A stretch of DNA of 38,697 nt from Planctomycetota bacterium (GTDB lineage Bacteria > Planctomycetota > UBA1135 > UBA2386). The stretch spans positions 1-38,697 of the forward strand of contig JAQCBR010000026.1 of the NCBI GenBank assembly GCA_027621295.1, in the 5' to 3' direction. Under the pieces are notes generated by a model. The model was given only the letters and a program-made list of their open reading frames with translations. It was not told where the DNA came from and searched no databases. Shown here in pieces: positions 28,501-35,661 of the stretch. Made by a program: the position numbers and the translations under genes. Numbering within the stretch: the stretch's first letter is position 1; each line of letters starts with the position of its first letter.

Positions 28501-28581
28501 AGCGGCGAGCAGCAGCGCGGCCAGGGGCTGGGTCGAAGCGCGTGCACGCGGAGTGCGGGAGCTGCGTTCGTTCGGGTCCAA
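25525..28581 (-). CDS. DUF1549/DUF1553 (PSCyt2-PSD1) domain protein
   Basis: This 1018-residue secreted protein has a signal peptide (LAALLLAAVASAQ). DUF1549 covers about residues 58-270, with DRFVLARLEAEGLDP, RRVTFDLIGLPPTPDEV and a single haem-type motif CARCHDH (C248, C251, H252). A carbohydrate-binding-like beta region lies near 330-480. DUF1553 runs from about 690 to the end, with ARWLFHPEHPLTARVLANRVW, NFGPRGESPTHPELLDWLA, RTYAMAS, QALWLMNS and NEFLHVD. The N-terminal PSCyt1 cytochrome domain found in many relatives is absent. The start is TTG at 28581; no ATG or GTG is in frame upstream. It is the partner of the DUF1501 gene 8 bp downstream. The true function is unknown. Confidence 0.95.
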   Translation of the reverse strand: MDPNERSSRTPRARASTQPLAALLLAAVASAQGPSSGTGHWAFTPPPATVEVPPVRATDWPRSDVDRFVLARLEAEGLDPAADADRRTWIRRVTFDLIGLPPTPDEVDAFVADRTDGAEARVVDRLLASDAYGERIARRWLDLVRYSDSNGLDENLALSHAWRYRDWVVRALNDDVPYDRFVTMQIAGDLMPRPDDEQQEIDQRTATAFWSLGPKMLAEQDKEKLVMDVVDEQIDVLSRTALGLTVACARCHDHKFDPISTRDYYALAGILKSTSTMEELSFVSRWREVELASTHQRELRYAWQSESTDLDARLEATRRQGDLAFEAGLGQNLGRYLLAGTATLQSSIRLAAADIARGNLNVDRAQWGSEEVPIVHTKEGGLQHGEWDFETSAGGPQRLRVRYAAEESRPVRLLIDGVPVSEAALAATTGGWMPKDQRWFDVGSVTLEPGRHVLRLERHGSIPHVHRFSLTPPGLPDIPEDLSDDLIHAIADHLAEPARGADPVFGPWLRFAALGSGDAFREGATTLVAQLLAEAEAAAGESNAPRKGRRNARPSGVSPLVLGLVDGQPPASLAELAARYQATYRVVQRSFQRSLDLHAAQTAGIADPDQRPPRPEALADPEQEELRASISGPQGLFAQRGPTREGDYPSPYREQMAALAEERARLDARRPAPIPSGLGVVDGAIVDVPIHRRGDHLNLADSSVPRGTIALFDDLVPPVEPADDASGRLELARWLFHPEHPLTARVLANRVWQLLFGEGLVRTPSNFGPRGESPTHPELLDWLARRVQQDGWSIKQLIRTLALSRTYAMASRASDDALTADPDGRLLTRFANRRLDAEAIRDGILAVAGTLDRTLGGTLLDTPNRDYVTNDQSNDRARYSTPRRSIYLPLIRNSVYDQFTLFDFNDPSVPIAHRPRTAVPIQALWLMNSDEVEAQSLAFARRVLAVADSDDRSRIDRAFVFAFARPATDEESGRMTAFLDEVEAAESATGESGSPARERAWAALCQVLLASNEFLHVD

Positions 28582-28649
28582 GGGCGCTTCGGGGCGGGTA
28601 GGGCAACGCCGGGCGAGCTCCCGGCGCGCGGGATCGTAGCGACTGCCGC

Positions 28650-30929
28650 CTAGCGCGTCGCGACTCCGGAATCCGCGCGCAACCGGGCCGGGACCGACGC
28701 CGTCACGAGTCCGTGCGCCGCAGTCCCCGGAGCGGCGAGGTGGACGTGCAGGTCCCCGTGTTCCGCCGTGGAGAGGACCGGCATCCCGAGGGCCGCCAGC
28801 CTTCTGGTCTCGGTCGGTGTGTCCCCGCTCGATGCGAGACAGGTCCTTGGCTCGAGGTGCTCGACCAGAGCGTCGATCGCATCCGGATCGCCGCGTCCGT
28901 GGTGGGGCAACACCAGGGCCGTCACCGGACCCGCCGCAAGGACCCGGATCGCCGCCCGGATCGCCGCAGCGTCGGCGTCACCCGGCAGCACCATGCGGAG
29001 CCCGTGGGCGTGGATCTCGGTCCACAGGCTCCGGTCGTTGCGCGCGGCGCCGACCGGCACGCGGGGGGCGAACACGCGGACCGCTCCGTCGAGCGCAGCG
29101 ATGTCTTCGCCGGGTGCGAGGAACGACACCGATGCGACGCGCGAACGGAGCGCGTTCGCAACCGGGCCGCCCATGAGCTCGGCGGGCAGGATCACCGACC
29201 TGACCGTGGCTCGACGGGACAGGGCGACTGCCCCGCCGATGTGGTCGGCATCCGCGTGGCTGATGACCAGGAGATCCACGGTGCGCCGCGGAGAGAGTGC
29301 GTCGAGCGCGGCGTCGACCGCGCGTCGCGCGTCGACGCGACTGCCGCAGTCGACGACCAGCGAGCTGCCATCCGGCAGGTACCCGACCGCAGCCTGTCCG
29401 TGACCGACCGCGGCGAGCGTGATCCGGCGCGCCGGAGCCCCGCCCGCGCCGGGCACGAAGTGGGGGACCGAGACCAGGGTGCAGGCGACGAGGAAGCCGA
29501 CGCGCGTCGGGCGGAAGCAGAGCCACGCGACGGCAGCCAGGACGGCGGCGAGGAGGCAGGCTCCGGACGGGACCACCGTCGCGGGCACCGGTGAGCCGGG
29601 CAGCTGCGCGAACGTCCGCACGGCTGCGGCGTAGCCGTCGGTCAAGAACGCGAGAGCGGACCCCGAGCACGCGGCGAGGGGTGGGGCAGCCAGAGCGAGC
29701 GCGCACGTCGTGACCCCGAGCGCGAGCATCACGGTGACCAGCGGTGCGAGCAGCGGCGTGCCGATCAGGGTCCACGGCGACAGCTGCCCGAACCAGGCGA
29801 GTGTGAACGGCGTGGTCGCCGCCATGGCGAACAGCGACGCGCGGACGGCCAGTCCGACGCGGTCCCACGGCCCCTCCGGCCTCCGGAAGGCTCCTGCGAC
29901 CGCGAGCCCGATCACCGCCGCGTAGCTGAGCGCGAACGACACGGACAGCAGGTCCTGCGGGAACAGCAGCGCGGTGAGCAGTGCGGGGACGGCGAGCGTG
30001 GCGCCGACGGTCGGTCGCCGGCCGTGCGCGCCGGCGAAGGCGACCACGCACCATGCTGCGAGCGCCCGCAAGACCGGCGGTTCGAATCCTGTCACCGCGC
30101 CGTAGCCGACGAGCAACATCGCGCTCACACGTCGGAATCGTCGCGCTTGCCAGGGATCACGTCCGCGGACCGCCGCGTAGGCGGCGGCGAGCATCACCGC
30201 GAGCATGCTCGCGTGGGCACCGCTGACGGCGAGCAGGTGGGCGAGCCCCGTCGCGCGATGGGCGTCGACGAGGTCGTCGGCGAGCCGGGGCCCTCGGCCG
30301 AGCACGAGGTGCGCGGCGACCGCGCCCGCTTCGCCGCCGACGTGCCGGGACAGCGACGATTCGCATGCCAGTCGGACCCGCGTCGGCCACGTGCCGGGTG
30401 AGCCGGATGCCTGGACCGACATCGCTGCGAGCACGATCTCTGCGACAGGCTCCGCGTCGCCTCGGCGGAGCAGCGCCGGTCCGCGGATGCGATCTCCTGG
30501 ATGGGGCGCGCCTTCTCCGCGTCCGAGCGTCCCGCGGCATCGCAGCAGCGTGACGCCGCCGGCCGGCCGCAGCGAGAACCGCAGCCTCCCGGTCGCGCGG
30601 TCGGGGAGGATCGGCCCGACGACGATGCCGTCGATGCGGACGAGCCGCGTCGACGTCGTCGCGCTGTGCGGCACGCCCGACGAGGAGCCCAGGTCTCGAG
30701 GGGAGGTCGGCACTGCGCCGAGCGCCGCTGTCAGAGCCAGCGCGGCTGCGGGAAAGCCCGCCCGGACCGCGCAGACCGCCAGCGCGCCCGCGGCGCCGAC
30801 CCCGACGATGCCGCACTCGCGGCCGAGCAGCGCGCCGAAGACCGCTGCGATCGCCAGCATCGCGAGCCCGTGCGGGCCCATCGGCCGACCGGTCTTGCCT
30901 GCTCCAAGCCGCGTGCCCGGTCCAACCAT
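28650..30929 (-). CDS. comEC: ComEC/Rec2 DNA-uptake channel with metallo-beta-lactamase-like domain
   Basis: This 759-residue membrane protein has an N-terminal hydrophobic region and an OB-like extracytoplasmic domain (about 95-170, DUF4131-like). The competence core starts with HLLAVSGAHASML near residue 230 and holds several membrane helices. A C-terminal metallo-beta-lactamase-like domain carries ISHADADHIGG near residue 556 and VLPHHG further on. This is the full three-domain ComEC layout. ComEC forms the inner-membrane channel for single-stranded DNA in natural transformation; the C-terminal domain is thought to be a nuclease. It is divergent from coaD across 74 bp. I used the ATG at 30929; an ATG at 30881 is a possible alternative, and neither has a clear Shine-Dalgarno. 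No other competence gene is visible here. Confidence 0.94.
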   Translation of the reverse strand: MVGPGTRLGAGKTGRPMGPHGLAMLAIAAVFGALLGRECGIVGVGAAGALAVCAVRAGFPAAALALTAALGAVPTSPRDLGSSSGVPHSATTSTRLVRIDGIVVGPILPDRATGRLRFSLRPAGGVTLLRCRGTLGRGEGAPHPGDRIRGPALLRRGDAEPVAEIVLAAMSVQASGSPGTWPTRVRLACESSLSRHVGGEAGAVAAHLVLGRGPRLADDLVDAHRATGLAHLLAVSGAHASMLAVMLAAAYAAVRGRDPWQARRFRRVSAMLLVGYGAVTGFEPPVLRALAAWCVVAFAGAHGRRPTVGATLAVPALLTALLFPQDLLSVSFALSYAAVIGLAVAGAFRRPEGPWDRVGLAVRASLFAMAATTPFTLAWFGQLSPWTLIGTPLLAPLVTVMLALGVTTCALALAAPPLAACSGSALAFLTDGYAAAVRTFAQLPGSPVPATVVPSGACLLAAVLAAVAWLCFRPTRVGFLVACTLVSVPHFVPGAGGAPARRITLAAVGHGQAAVGYLPDGSSLVVDCGSRVDARRAVDAALDALSPRRTVDLLVISHADADHIGGAVALSRRATVRSVILPAELMGGPVANALRSRVASVSFLAPGEDIAALDGAVRVFAPRVPVGAARNDRSLWTEIHAHGLRMVLPGDADAAAIRAAIRVLAAGPVTALVLPHHGRGDPDAIDALVEHLEPRTCLASSGDTPTETRRLAALGMPVLSTAEHGDLHVHLAAPGTAAHGLVTASVPARLRADSGVATR

Positions 30930-30988
30930 GCCCTGATGTGGAGATGGAGCGCTCGAAGGTGACGCGGGTCTCGGGTGGCGCTCCCGGA

Positions 30989-30994
30989 TAATCT
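30989..30994 (+). promoter_or_regulatory. putative -10 hexamer (TAATCT), 9 nt before coaD ATG
   Basis: TAATCT, within the AT-richer patch GGATAATCT, fits TANNNT and lies nine bases before the coaD ATG at 31004. The spacer CCGCGCACC contains no Shine-Dalgarno sequence. Confidence 0.55.
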
Positions 30995-31003
30995 CCGCGC
31001 ACC

Positions 31004-31477
31004 ATGGTGCGCGCGCTCTACCCCGGCAGCTTCGACCCCGTCACCCTCGGGCACCTCGACCTCGTCGCGCGCGCGCGGCGGATGTTCGACTCCGTCACCG
31101 TCGCCGTGGCCCGCAACAGCAGCAAGAATCCGGTGTTCAGCGTCGAGGAACGGATCGAGCTGCTCCGCGCCGAGCTGCCCGGCGACGTCGAGGTCGTCGG
31201 CTTCTCCGAGCTGGTCGTCGAGTTCGCCGCGCGCGAGGGCTACGACGCGATCCTCCGCGGGCTCCGCAACATCGGGGACTTCGAGTTCGAGTACCAGATG
31301 GCGCTGACCAACCGCCACCTGAAGCCGGACATCGAGACGGTCTTCGTGATGCCGAGCCACGCCTACAGCTACGTGTCCTCGTCGCTGATCAAGGACATCG
31401 TCCGCTTCGGCGGAGACGTGTCGAGCTTCGTGCCAGCACGCGTGGCGGCAGCGATGCGTGCGAAGCTCGAGGGCTGA
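31004..31477 (+). CDS. coaD: phosphopantetheine adenylyltransferase
   Basis: This 157-residue enzyme joins 4'-phosphopantetheine and ATP to give dephospho-CoA, the fourth step of CoA synthesis. Family motifs are complete: ALYPGSFDPVTLGHLD at the start (the nucleotide-binding His17 in TLGH), VAVARNSSKNPVFS, YDAILRGLRNIGDFEFEYQM, and the C-terminal SYVSSSLIKDI plus GGDVSSFVP. Length is normal. A TAATCT hexamer lies 9 nt before the ATG. It is followed after 2 bp by the DUF5722 gene, which is probably co-transcribed though functionally unrelated. Confidence 0.98.
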   Translation: MVRALYPGSFDPVTLGHLDLVARARRMFDSVTVAVARNSSKNPVFSVEERIELLRAELPGDVEVVGFSELVVEFAAREGYDAILRGLRNIGDFEFEYQMALTNRHLKPDIETVFVMPSHAYSYVSSSLIKDIVRFGGDVSSFVPARVAAAMRAKLEG

Positions 31478-31479
31478 AC

Positions 31480-32739
31480 ATGGGCGACCCGGCTCGTCGT
31501 CGCGTCTGCCGGGTCGTTCTCGCCCTGCTGGCGTCAGCGGTCGTCCTGCCTCTCGCTGCGCAGGAGGTCGAGCCGTCGAGCAAGAAGGGTCTCCAGGTGC
31601 AGATGGTCGACGACGCGCTGCGCCTCGGGATCCGCCACGCGGCGCTGAATCTCCAGCTGGGTCACATCCTCGGTCGCCGTTCTCCGGACGGCGACCTGGA
31701 GAACGGCGACGTCGATCTCGGCCACGGCTACACGCTGCGCGCAGCGGCGCTCCGACCGCTGGACGCGCAGATCCGTCCGCTCGCGCGGGCCGGAGTCTCC
31801 ATCACGCTGATCCTGCTGGCGCGCGCGACCGGCGATGCGGCGATCGACGCACTCCAGTTCGATCCGCGCTACGACGCCGCGGCGCCGAATCGCCTCGGCG
31901 CGTTCCGCGTGCTCGACGAAGTCGGCGCCGACCACTACGCGCGCCTGCTCTCTGCCATCGCCGCGCGCTACGGGCCCGATTCGGACATCGGTCGCGTCGA
32001 CGGCTACGTGGTGGGCAACGAGGTCAACTCACACTGGTGGTGGTACAACCTCGGGCGTGCGCCGGTGGACGAGGTCGCAGCCCAGTACGCGGCGGCGGTC
32101 CGGGTCTTCCACCGTGCGATCCGGACTGCCGATCCCGACGCGCGCGTCTACATCTCCCTCGAACACCACTGGCAGGCGCGGTTCGGCGCCGGCGACGCGG
32201 AGCAGTCCTGCGCGGGTCGGGATCTCCTCGACGCGTTCGCAGCCCGGGTCCGCGCGGACGGGGACTTCGACTGGCACGTCGCCTTCCACCCGTACCCCGA
32301 GGACCTGTTCGACTGCCGCTTCTGGGAGGACAGCTCGGCCGAGTCCCGGGACGACAGCCCGCGCATCACGTTCCGGAACCTCGAGGTGCTGACCGCCTAC
32401 CTGGGGCGCGACGAGCTGCGGTTCGGGGGTGAGGCGCGCCGCGTGATCCTCAGTGAGCAGGGTTTCCACTGCCCGGACGGGCCCGATGGACCGAGGGTCC
32501 AGGCCGAGGCGTTCGCCAGGGCGTGGCAGAAGGTCGCCGCGCTCGACGGCATCGACGCGTTCCACTACCACCGTCACGTCGACCACGGCGGCGAGGGCGG
32601 GCTCCGGTTCGGGCTGTGGACGCGGCGCGAAGGCTCGCTGTTCGAACCGGGGGAGCGGCGCCCGATCTGGGAGCTGTTCCGGGTCTGCGACACGCCCGGG
32701 GGAGCAGGCGCGCTGGAGGCCGCGATCCGGGGTCGGTGA
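31480..32739 (+). CDS. DUF5722 family glycoside-hydrolase-like protein
   Basis: This 419-residue protein has a signal peptide (VVLALLASAVVLPLAAQ). A TIM-barrel-like glycosidase layout is suggested: strand VSITLILLA, then GYVVGNEVNSHWWW with a likely acid/base Glu181, FDWHVAFHPYPED, and RVILSEQGFH with a likely nucleophile Glu326. The pair of glutamates on strands 4 and 7 is what a clan-A retaining glycosidase would have. These traits, with IDAFHYHRHVDH, fit the DUF5722 family. The substrate is unknown. It starts 2 bp after coaD and precedes a DUF1080-ThuA gene, itself carbohydrate-linked, so polysaccharide use is a plausible shared role. Confidence 0.85.
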   Translation: MGDPARRRVCRVVLALLASAVVLPLAAQEVEPSSKKGLQVQMVDDALRLGIRHAALNLQLGHILGRRSPDGDLENGDVDLGHGYTLRAAALRPLDAQIRPLARAGVSITLILLARATGDAAIDALQFDPRYDAAAPNRLGAFRVLDEVGADHYARLLSAIAARYGPDSDIGRVDGYVVGNEVNSHWWWYNLGRAPVDEVAAQYAAAVRVFHRAIRTADPDARVYISLEHHWQARFGAGDAEQSCAGRDLLDAFAARVRADGDFDWHVAFHPYPEDLFDCRFWEDSSAESRDDSPRITFRNLEVLTAYLGRDELRFGGEARRVILSEQGFHCPDGPDGPRVQAEAFARAWQKVAALDGIDAFHYHRHVDHGGEGGLRFGLWTRREGSLFEPGERRPIWELFRVCDTPGGAGALEAAIRGR

Positions 32740-32766
32740 GGGCACGCGTTCGCGGCGATCATCGGG

Positions 32767-32772
32767 TCTAAT
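32767..32772 (+). promoter_or_regulatory. possible -10 element (TCTAAT), 8 nt before ATG 32781
   Basis: TCTAAT lies eight bases before the ATG of the DUF1080-ThuA gene; read two bases later it is TAATCC. Either is one mismatch from TANNNT. There is no Shine-Dalgarno sequence. It is the weakest member of the start-proximal hexamer group. Confidence 0.35.
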
Positions 32773-32780
32773 CCGCGCCC

Positions 32781-34619
32781 ATGCGCTCGGCCCAGCTCCT
32801 CGCCCTCGTCCTGCTCGCGTCATCGGCGGTCCTGTCCGCCCAATCCCCTGCCCCGGAGCGCCTCTCCGCGCTCCAGGGTGAATACGCCGGAACGATCGCC
32901 GTGTCCGAGGGCGCAGCGTCGCCTCTCGGCCTCCAGGTGATCGCCGAATCGGGGGCCGACGGACCGGCGGTGCGCGGCGTGCTGCTCGTCGGCGGCCTGC
33001 CGGGAGCCGGCTGGGCGCGCGGCAGCGTCCGCCATGTCGCCACGGCGCCGCTCACGGACGGCGGTGCTGACATCGCGTTCGACGACGGGACGCGGGTCGT
33101 GGTCGGCCCGGCGGGGGACGCGCAGGTCTTCCGCGGGGATCGCGAACTCGGTCGCCTCACGCGCGTCGAGCGGCAGAGCCCGACGCTGGGCGAGGCGGCA
33201 CCGCCGGGAGCGGTCGTGCTCTTCGACGGTTCGTCCGCGGATGCGTTCGAGAACGGCCGCCTCCTGCCTTCGGGCTCGCTCGGCGTCGGCTGCGACTCGA
33301 AGCAGGCGTTCGGCGACCACCGCCTCCACGTGGAGTTCCGCACGCCGTTCCAGCCGGACGCGCGCGGCCAGGGTCGCGGCAACAGCGGTGTCTACGTGCA
33401 GGGCCGCTACGAATGCCAGGTCCTCGATTCGTTCGGCCTGGACGGCCGGGCGAACGAGTGCGGCGGGATCTACGGAGTCGCCGCCCCGCTCGTGAACGCG
33501 TGCCTGCCGCCGGGCGCGTGGCAGACCTACGACATCGACTTCCGGGCGCCGCGCTTCGTCGACGGCAAGAAGGTGCAGGACGCGCGGATGACCGTGCACC
33601 TGAACGGCATCCTGGTCCACGAGGACGTCGCGGTGCCGGGGCCGACCGCGGCGAGCGTCCGCAAGGAGGACGGCACGCCGGGCGGGCTCCACCTGCAGAA
33701 CCACGGCAACCCGGTCGAGTACCGGAACATCTGGGTCGTCCCCCAGGACCCGGAGCGACGCCGCAAGGTCGTGTTCCTGGCGGGTCGGCCGAGCCACGGC
33801 TACGGCGCGCACGAGCACCGCGGCGGCTGCGAGATCCTCGCGCAGGCCATCAACGACAGCGGGCTGCCGATCGACGCGGTCGTCGTCGACCTGTGGCCGA
33901 GCGATCCGGAGGTGATCGAGACCGCCGACTGCTTCGTCAGCTTTGCCGATGGCGGTGGCGGTCACCCGCTGCTCCGTCACCTCGAGGAGCTCGGCACGCT
34001 GATGCGTCGCGGTGCCGGCCTCGTCTGCCTGCACTACGCGGTGGAGGTCCCGGCAGGCGTGCCGGGAGAGCGTTTCCTCGACTGGACCGGCGGCTACTTC
34101 GAGACGCACTGGTCGGTCAATCCGACCTGGACCGCGAACGTGTCGATGATCGCCGACCACCCGGTGACGCGCGGCGTTCGGCCGTTCGAGCTCCACGACG
34201 AGTTCTACTTCCACATGCGGTTCCGCCCAGCGATGGAGGGTGTGACCGCGCTCGTGTCCGCGATCGCGCCTGCGTCGACGATGGATCGCGGTGACGGACC
34301 GCACAGCGGCAACCCGGCGGTCCGCGCCGCGGTGGCGGCCGGCGAGCCGCAGCACCTCGCTTGGGCGCGGACCCGACCCGGCGGTGGGCGGGGCTTCGGC
34401 TTCACCGGCGCACACGTGCACTGGAACTGGGGCCACCCCGACTTCCGCCGGCTGGTCCTCAACGCGATCGCATGGTGCGCACACGCGGAGGTGCCGGAAG
34501 GCGGTGTCGACAGTGCATCCCTCGACCTCGCGGCGCTCCAGGCACCGCTCGGCACGCCGCCCGAACGCTTCGATCCGGTCCGCGCCGCACAGGTCGTCGA
34601 GAGCTTCCCGAAGCGCTGA
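32781..34619 (+). CDS. DUF1080 (3-keto-disaccharide hydrolase)-ThuA fusion protein
   Basis: This 612-residue secreted protein has a signal peptide (LLALVLLASSAVLSAQ). Residues about 28-135 form a small beta-rich N-terminal domain. DUF1080 (concanavalin-like, now called 3-keto-disaccharide hydrolase) covers about 145-328, with VVLFDGSSADAFE, GNSGVYVQGRYECQVLDSFG and LQNHGNPVEYRNIWV. A ThuA (trehalose utilisation-like) domain follows at about 329-567, with KVVFLAGRPSHGYGAHEHRGGC, split here as VVFLAGRPSHG and HEHRGGCEIL, then GLVCLHYAVE and GFTGAHVHWNW. Both domains are common in Planctomycetota and act on oxidised or unusual sugars; fused in one chain they suggest successive steps on one substrate. 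That last point is inferred. Confidence 0.93.
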   Translation: MRSAQLLALVLLASSAVLSAQSPAPERLSALQGEYAGTIAVSEGAASPLGLQVIAESGADGPAVRGVLLVGGLPGAGWARGSVRHVATAPLTDGGADIAFDDGTRVVVGPAGDAQVFRGDRELGRLTRVERQSPTLGEAAPPGAVVLFDGSSADAFENGRLLPSGSLGVGCDSKQAFGDHRLHVEFRTPFQPDARGQGRGNSGVYVQGRYECQVLDSFGLDGRANECGGIYGVAAPLVNACLPPGAWQTYDIDFRAPRFVDGKKVQDARMTVHLNGILVHEDVAVPGPTAASVRKEDGTPGGLHLQNHGNPVEYRNIWVVPQDPERRRKVVFLAGRPSHGYGAHEHRGGCEILAQAINDSGLPIDAVVVDLWPSDPEVIETADCFVSFADGGGGHPLLRHLEELGTLMRRGAGLVCLHYAVEVPAGVPGERFLDWTGGYFETHWSVNPTWTANVSMIADHPVTRGVRPFELHDEFYFHMRFRPAMEGVTALVSAIAPASTMDRGDGPHSGNPAVRAAVAAGEPQHLAWARTRPGGGRGFGFTGAHVHWNWGHPDFRRLVLNAIAWCAHAEVPEGGVDSASLDLAALQAPLGTPPERFDPVRAAQVVESFPKR

Positions 34620-34637
34620 CCCGAACCGGTTCAGCGC
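34613..34637. terminator. inverted repeat spanning two convergent stop codons
   Basis: GCGCTGA and TCAGCGC form a 7-bp stem around an 11-base loop, covering the stops of the DUF1080-ThuA and lipocalin genes. Three of the seven pairs come from the mirrored TGA codons, so only four are extra. There is no T tract, so a bidirectional terminator is a tentative reading. Confidence 0.3.
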
Positions 34638-35182
34638 GCCGGGTGTTCCGGGTCCGGCCAGCGCTGGGGGACGCGGCGCAGCGCCGCGGTGTCGTATCCC
34701 TGCGCTCCCACCTCTGCGACGAGGTCCGCGTAGACGTCGTCGGGGACGTCCGGCGTGCGCGCCATCACCCAGACGTAGTCGCGCGCCGAGCGGGCGATGA
34801 TCGTCGTCCGGTAGGCCGGGTCGAGGTGCGTGATCCGGTACTCGAAGGTCAGCGGCCAGAAGAACTCCATACCCCAGTAGGAGTTCGTCACCGGGTCTCG
34901 GACGAACGCGCGCGGGGTCAGGACCTCGATCGGTCCGTCGAAGCCGCCGACCCGGTAGCTGTAGGTGGTGGCGACGTGTCGGTCGTCGACCAGCCGGTAG
35001 GACTCGACGCCGTTGTGCGCGGTCTCCTCGCCGGGTGCCGGGATGTGCGCGATGACGAACCAGTCTCCCTCGAAGCGCTCGAGGTCGATGAGCCCGACCC
35101 CGGGGAGCGGTGCGGGAGTGTGGCAGCCGGCAGTCGCGAGGGTGAGCGCGCCGAGGAGCGCGAGTTGGAGACCGTGACCCAT
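34631..35182 (-). CDS. blc: Blc-type bacterial lipocalin (lipoprotein)
   Basis: This 183-residue protein opens with a lipoprotein-like signal (LALLGALTLATAGC, modified Cys near residue 20), though Thr-Ala-Gly-Cys is not an ideal lipobox. The lipocalin GXW motif appears as FEGDWFVIAHIP. The Blc-family C-terminal half is clear: FFWPLTFEYRITHLDPAYRT, then SARDYVWVMARTPDVPDD and AQGYDTAALRRVPQ. Blc lipocalins are outer-membrane lipoproteins that bind fatty acids or lysophospholipids. I used ATG 35182, where the signal starts. It is divergent from ridA across 84 bp. The gene before it in the convergent direction is only 11 bp away. Confidence 0.93.
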   Translation of the reverse strand: MGHGLQLALLGALTLATAGCHTPAPLPGVGLIDLERFEGDWFVIAHIPAPGEETAHNGVESYRLVDDRHVATTYSYRVGGFDGPIEVLTPRAFVRDPVTNSYWGMEFFWPLTFEYRITHLDPAYRTTIIARSARDYVWVMARTPDVPDDVYADLVAEVGAQGYDTAALRRVPQRWPDPEHPAR

Positions 35183-35251
35183 GGGGCGTCGTTCGCCCGC
35201 CGGACCGAGTGCGGATGCGTGCTGTCGCTTCGCCGTCCGAGGCGGGATCGC

Positions 35252-35257
35252 TAACCT
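35252..35257 (+). promoter_or_regulatory. putative -10 hexamer (TAACCT), 9 nt before ridA ATG
   Basis: TAACCT fits TANNNT and lies nine bases before the ridA ATG at 35267. The spacer CCGACGCTC contains no Shine-Dalgarno sequence. Confidence 0.5.
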
Positions 35258-35266
35258 CCGACGCTC

Positions 35267-35656
35267 ATGACCTCGATCCGCACGATCCACACCGACTCCG
35301 CTCCGAAGGCGATCGGTCCCTACTCCCAGGCCGTCGTCCACGGGGGCCTCGTCTACTGCTCCGGGCAGGTCGCACTGTCGCCGACCACCGGCGAGGTCGA
35401 GGGCGCGGACGTCGCGAGCCAGGCGGATCTCGTGCTGCGCAACCTGGGCTGTGTGCTCGAGGCTGCCGGGAGCGCGCTCGACCACGCGCTGAAGTGCACG
35501 ATCTACCTCGTCGACATGGCCGACTTCCAGGCCGTCAACGAGGTCTACGCCCGGCACATGGGGAACCACCGTCCCGCTCGGGCGACGGTGGCCGTCCGCG
35601 GCCTCCCGAAGGGCGTGCTCGTCGAGATCGACTGCGTGGCCGCGGTCCGCGCCTGA
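35267..35656 (+). CDS. ridA: RidA family reactive enamine/imine deaminase
   Basis: This 129-residue protein hydrolyses reactive 2-aminoacrylate and related enamines released by PLP enzymes. The active-site features are in place: IGPYSQAV near the start, YCSGQVALSP, and the C-terminal HRPARATV with the key Arg105, followed by LPKGVLVEIDCVA with Glu120. Arg105 is the residue numbered the same in studied RidA proteins. Length is normal and the protein should form a cytoplasmic trimer. It is divergent from the lipocalin and convergent with the TlpA-like gene, separated by 5 bp. Confidence 0.97.
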   Translation: MTSIRTIHTDSAPKAIGPYSQAVVHGGLVYCSGQVALSPTTGEVEGADVASQADLVLRNLGCVLEAAGSALDHALKCTIYLVDMADFQAVNEVYARHMGNHRPARATVAVRGLPKGVLVEIDCVAAVRA

Positions 35657-35661
35657 CCCTG

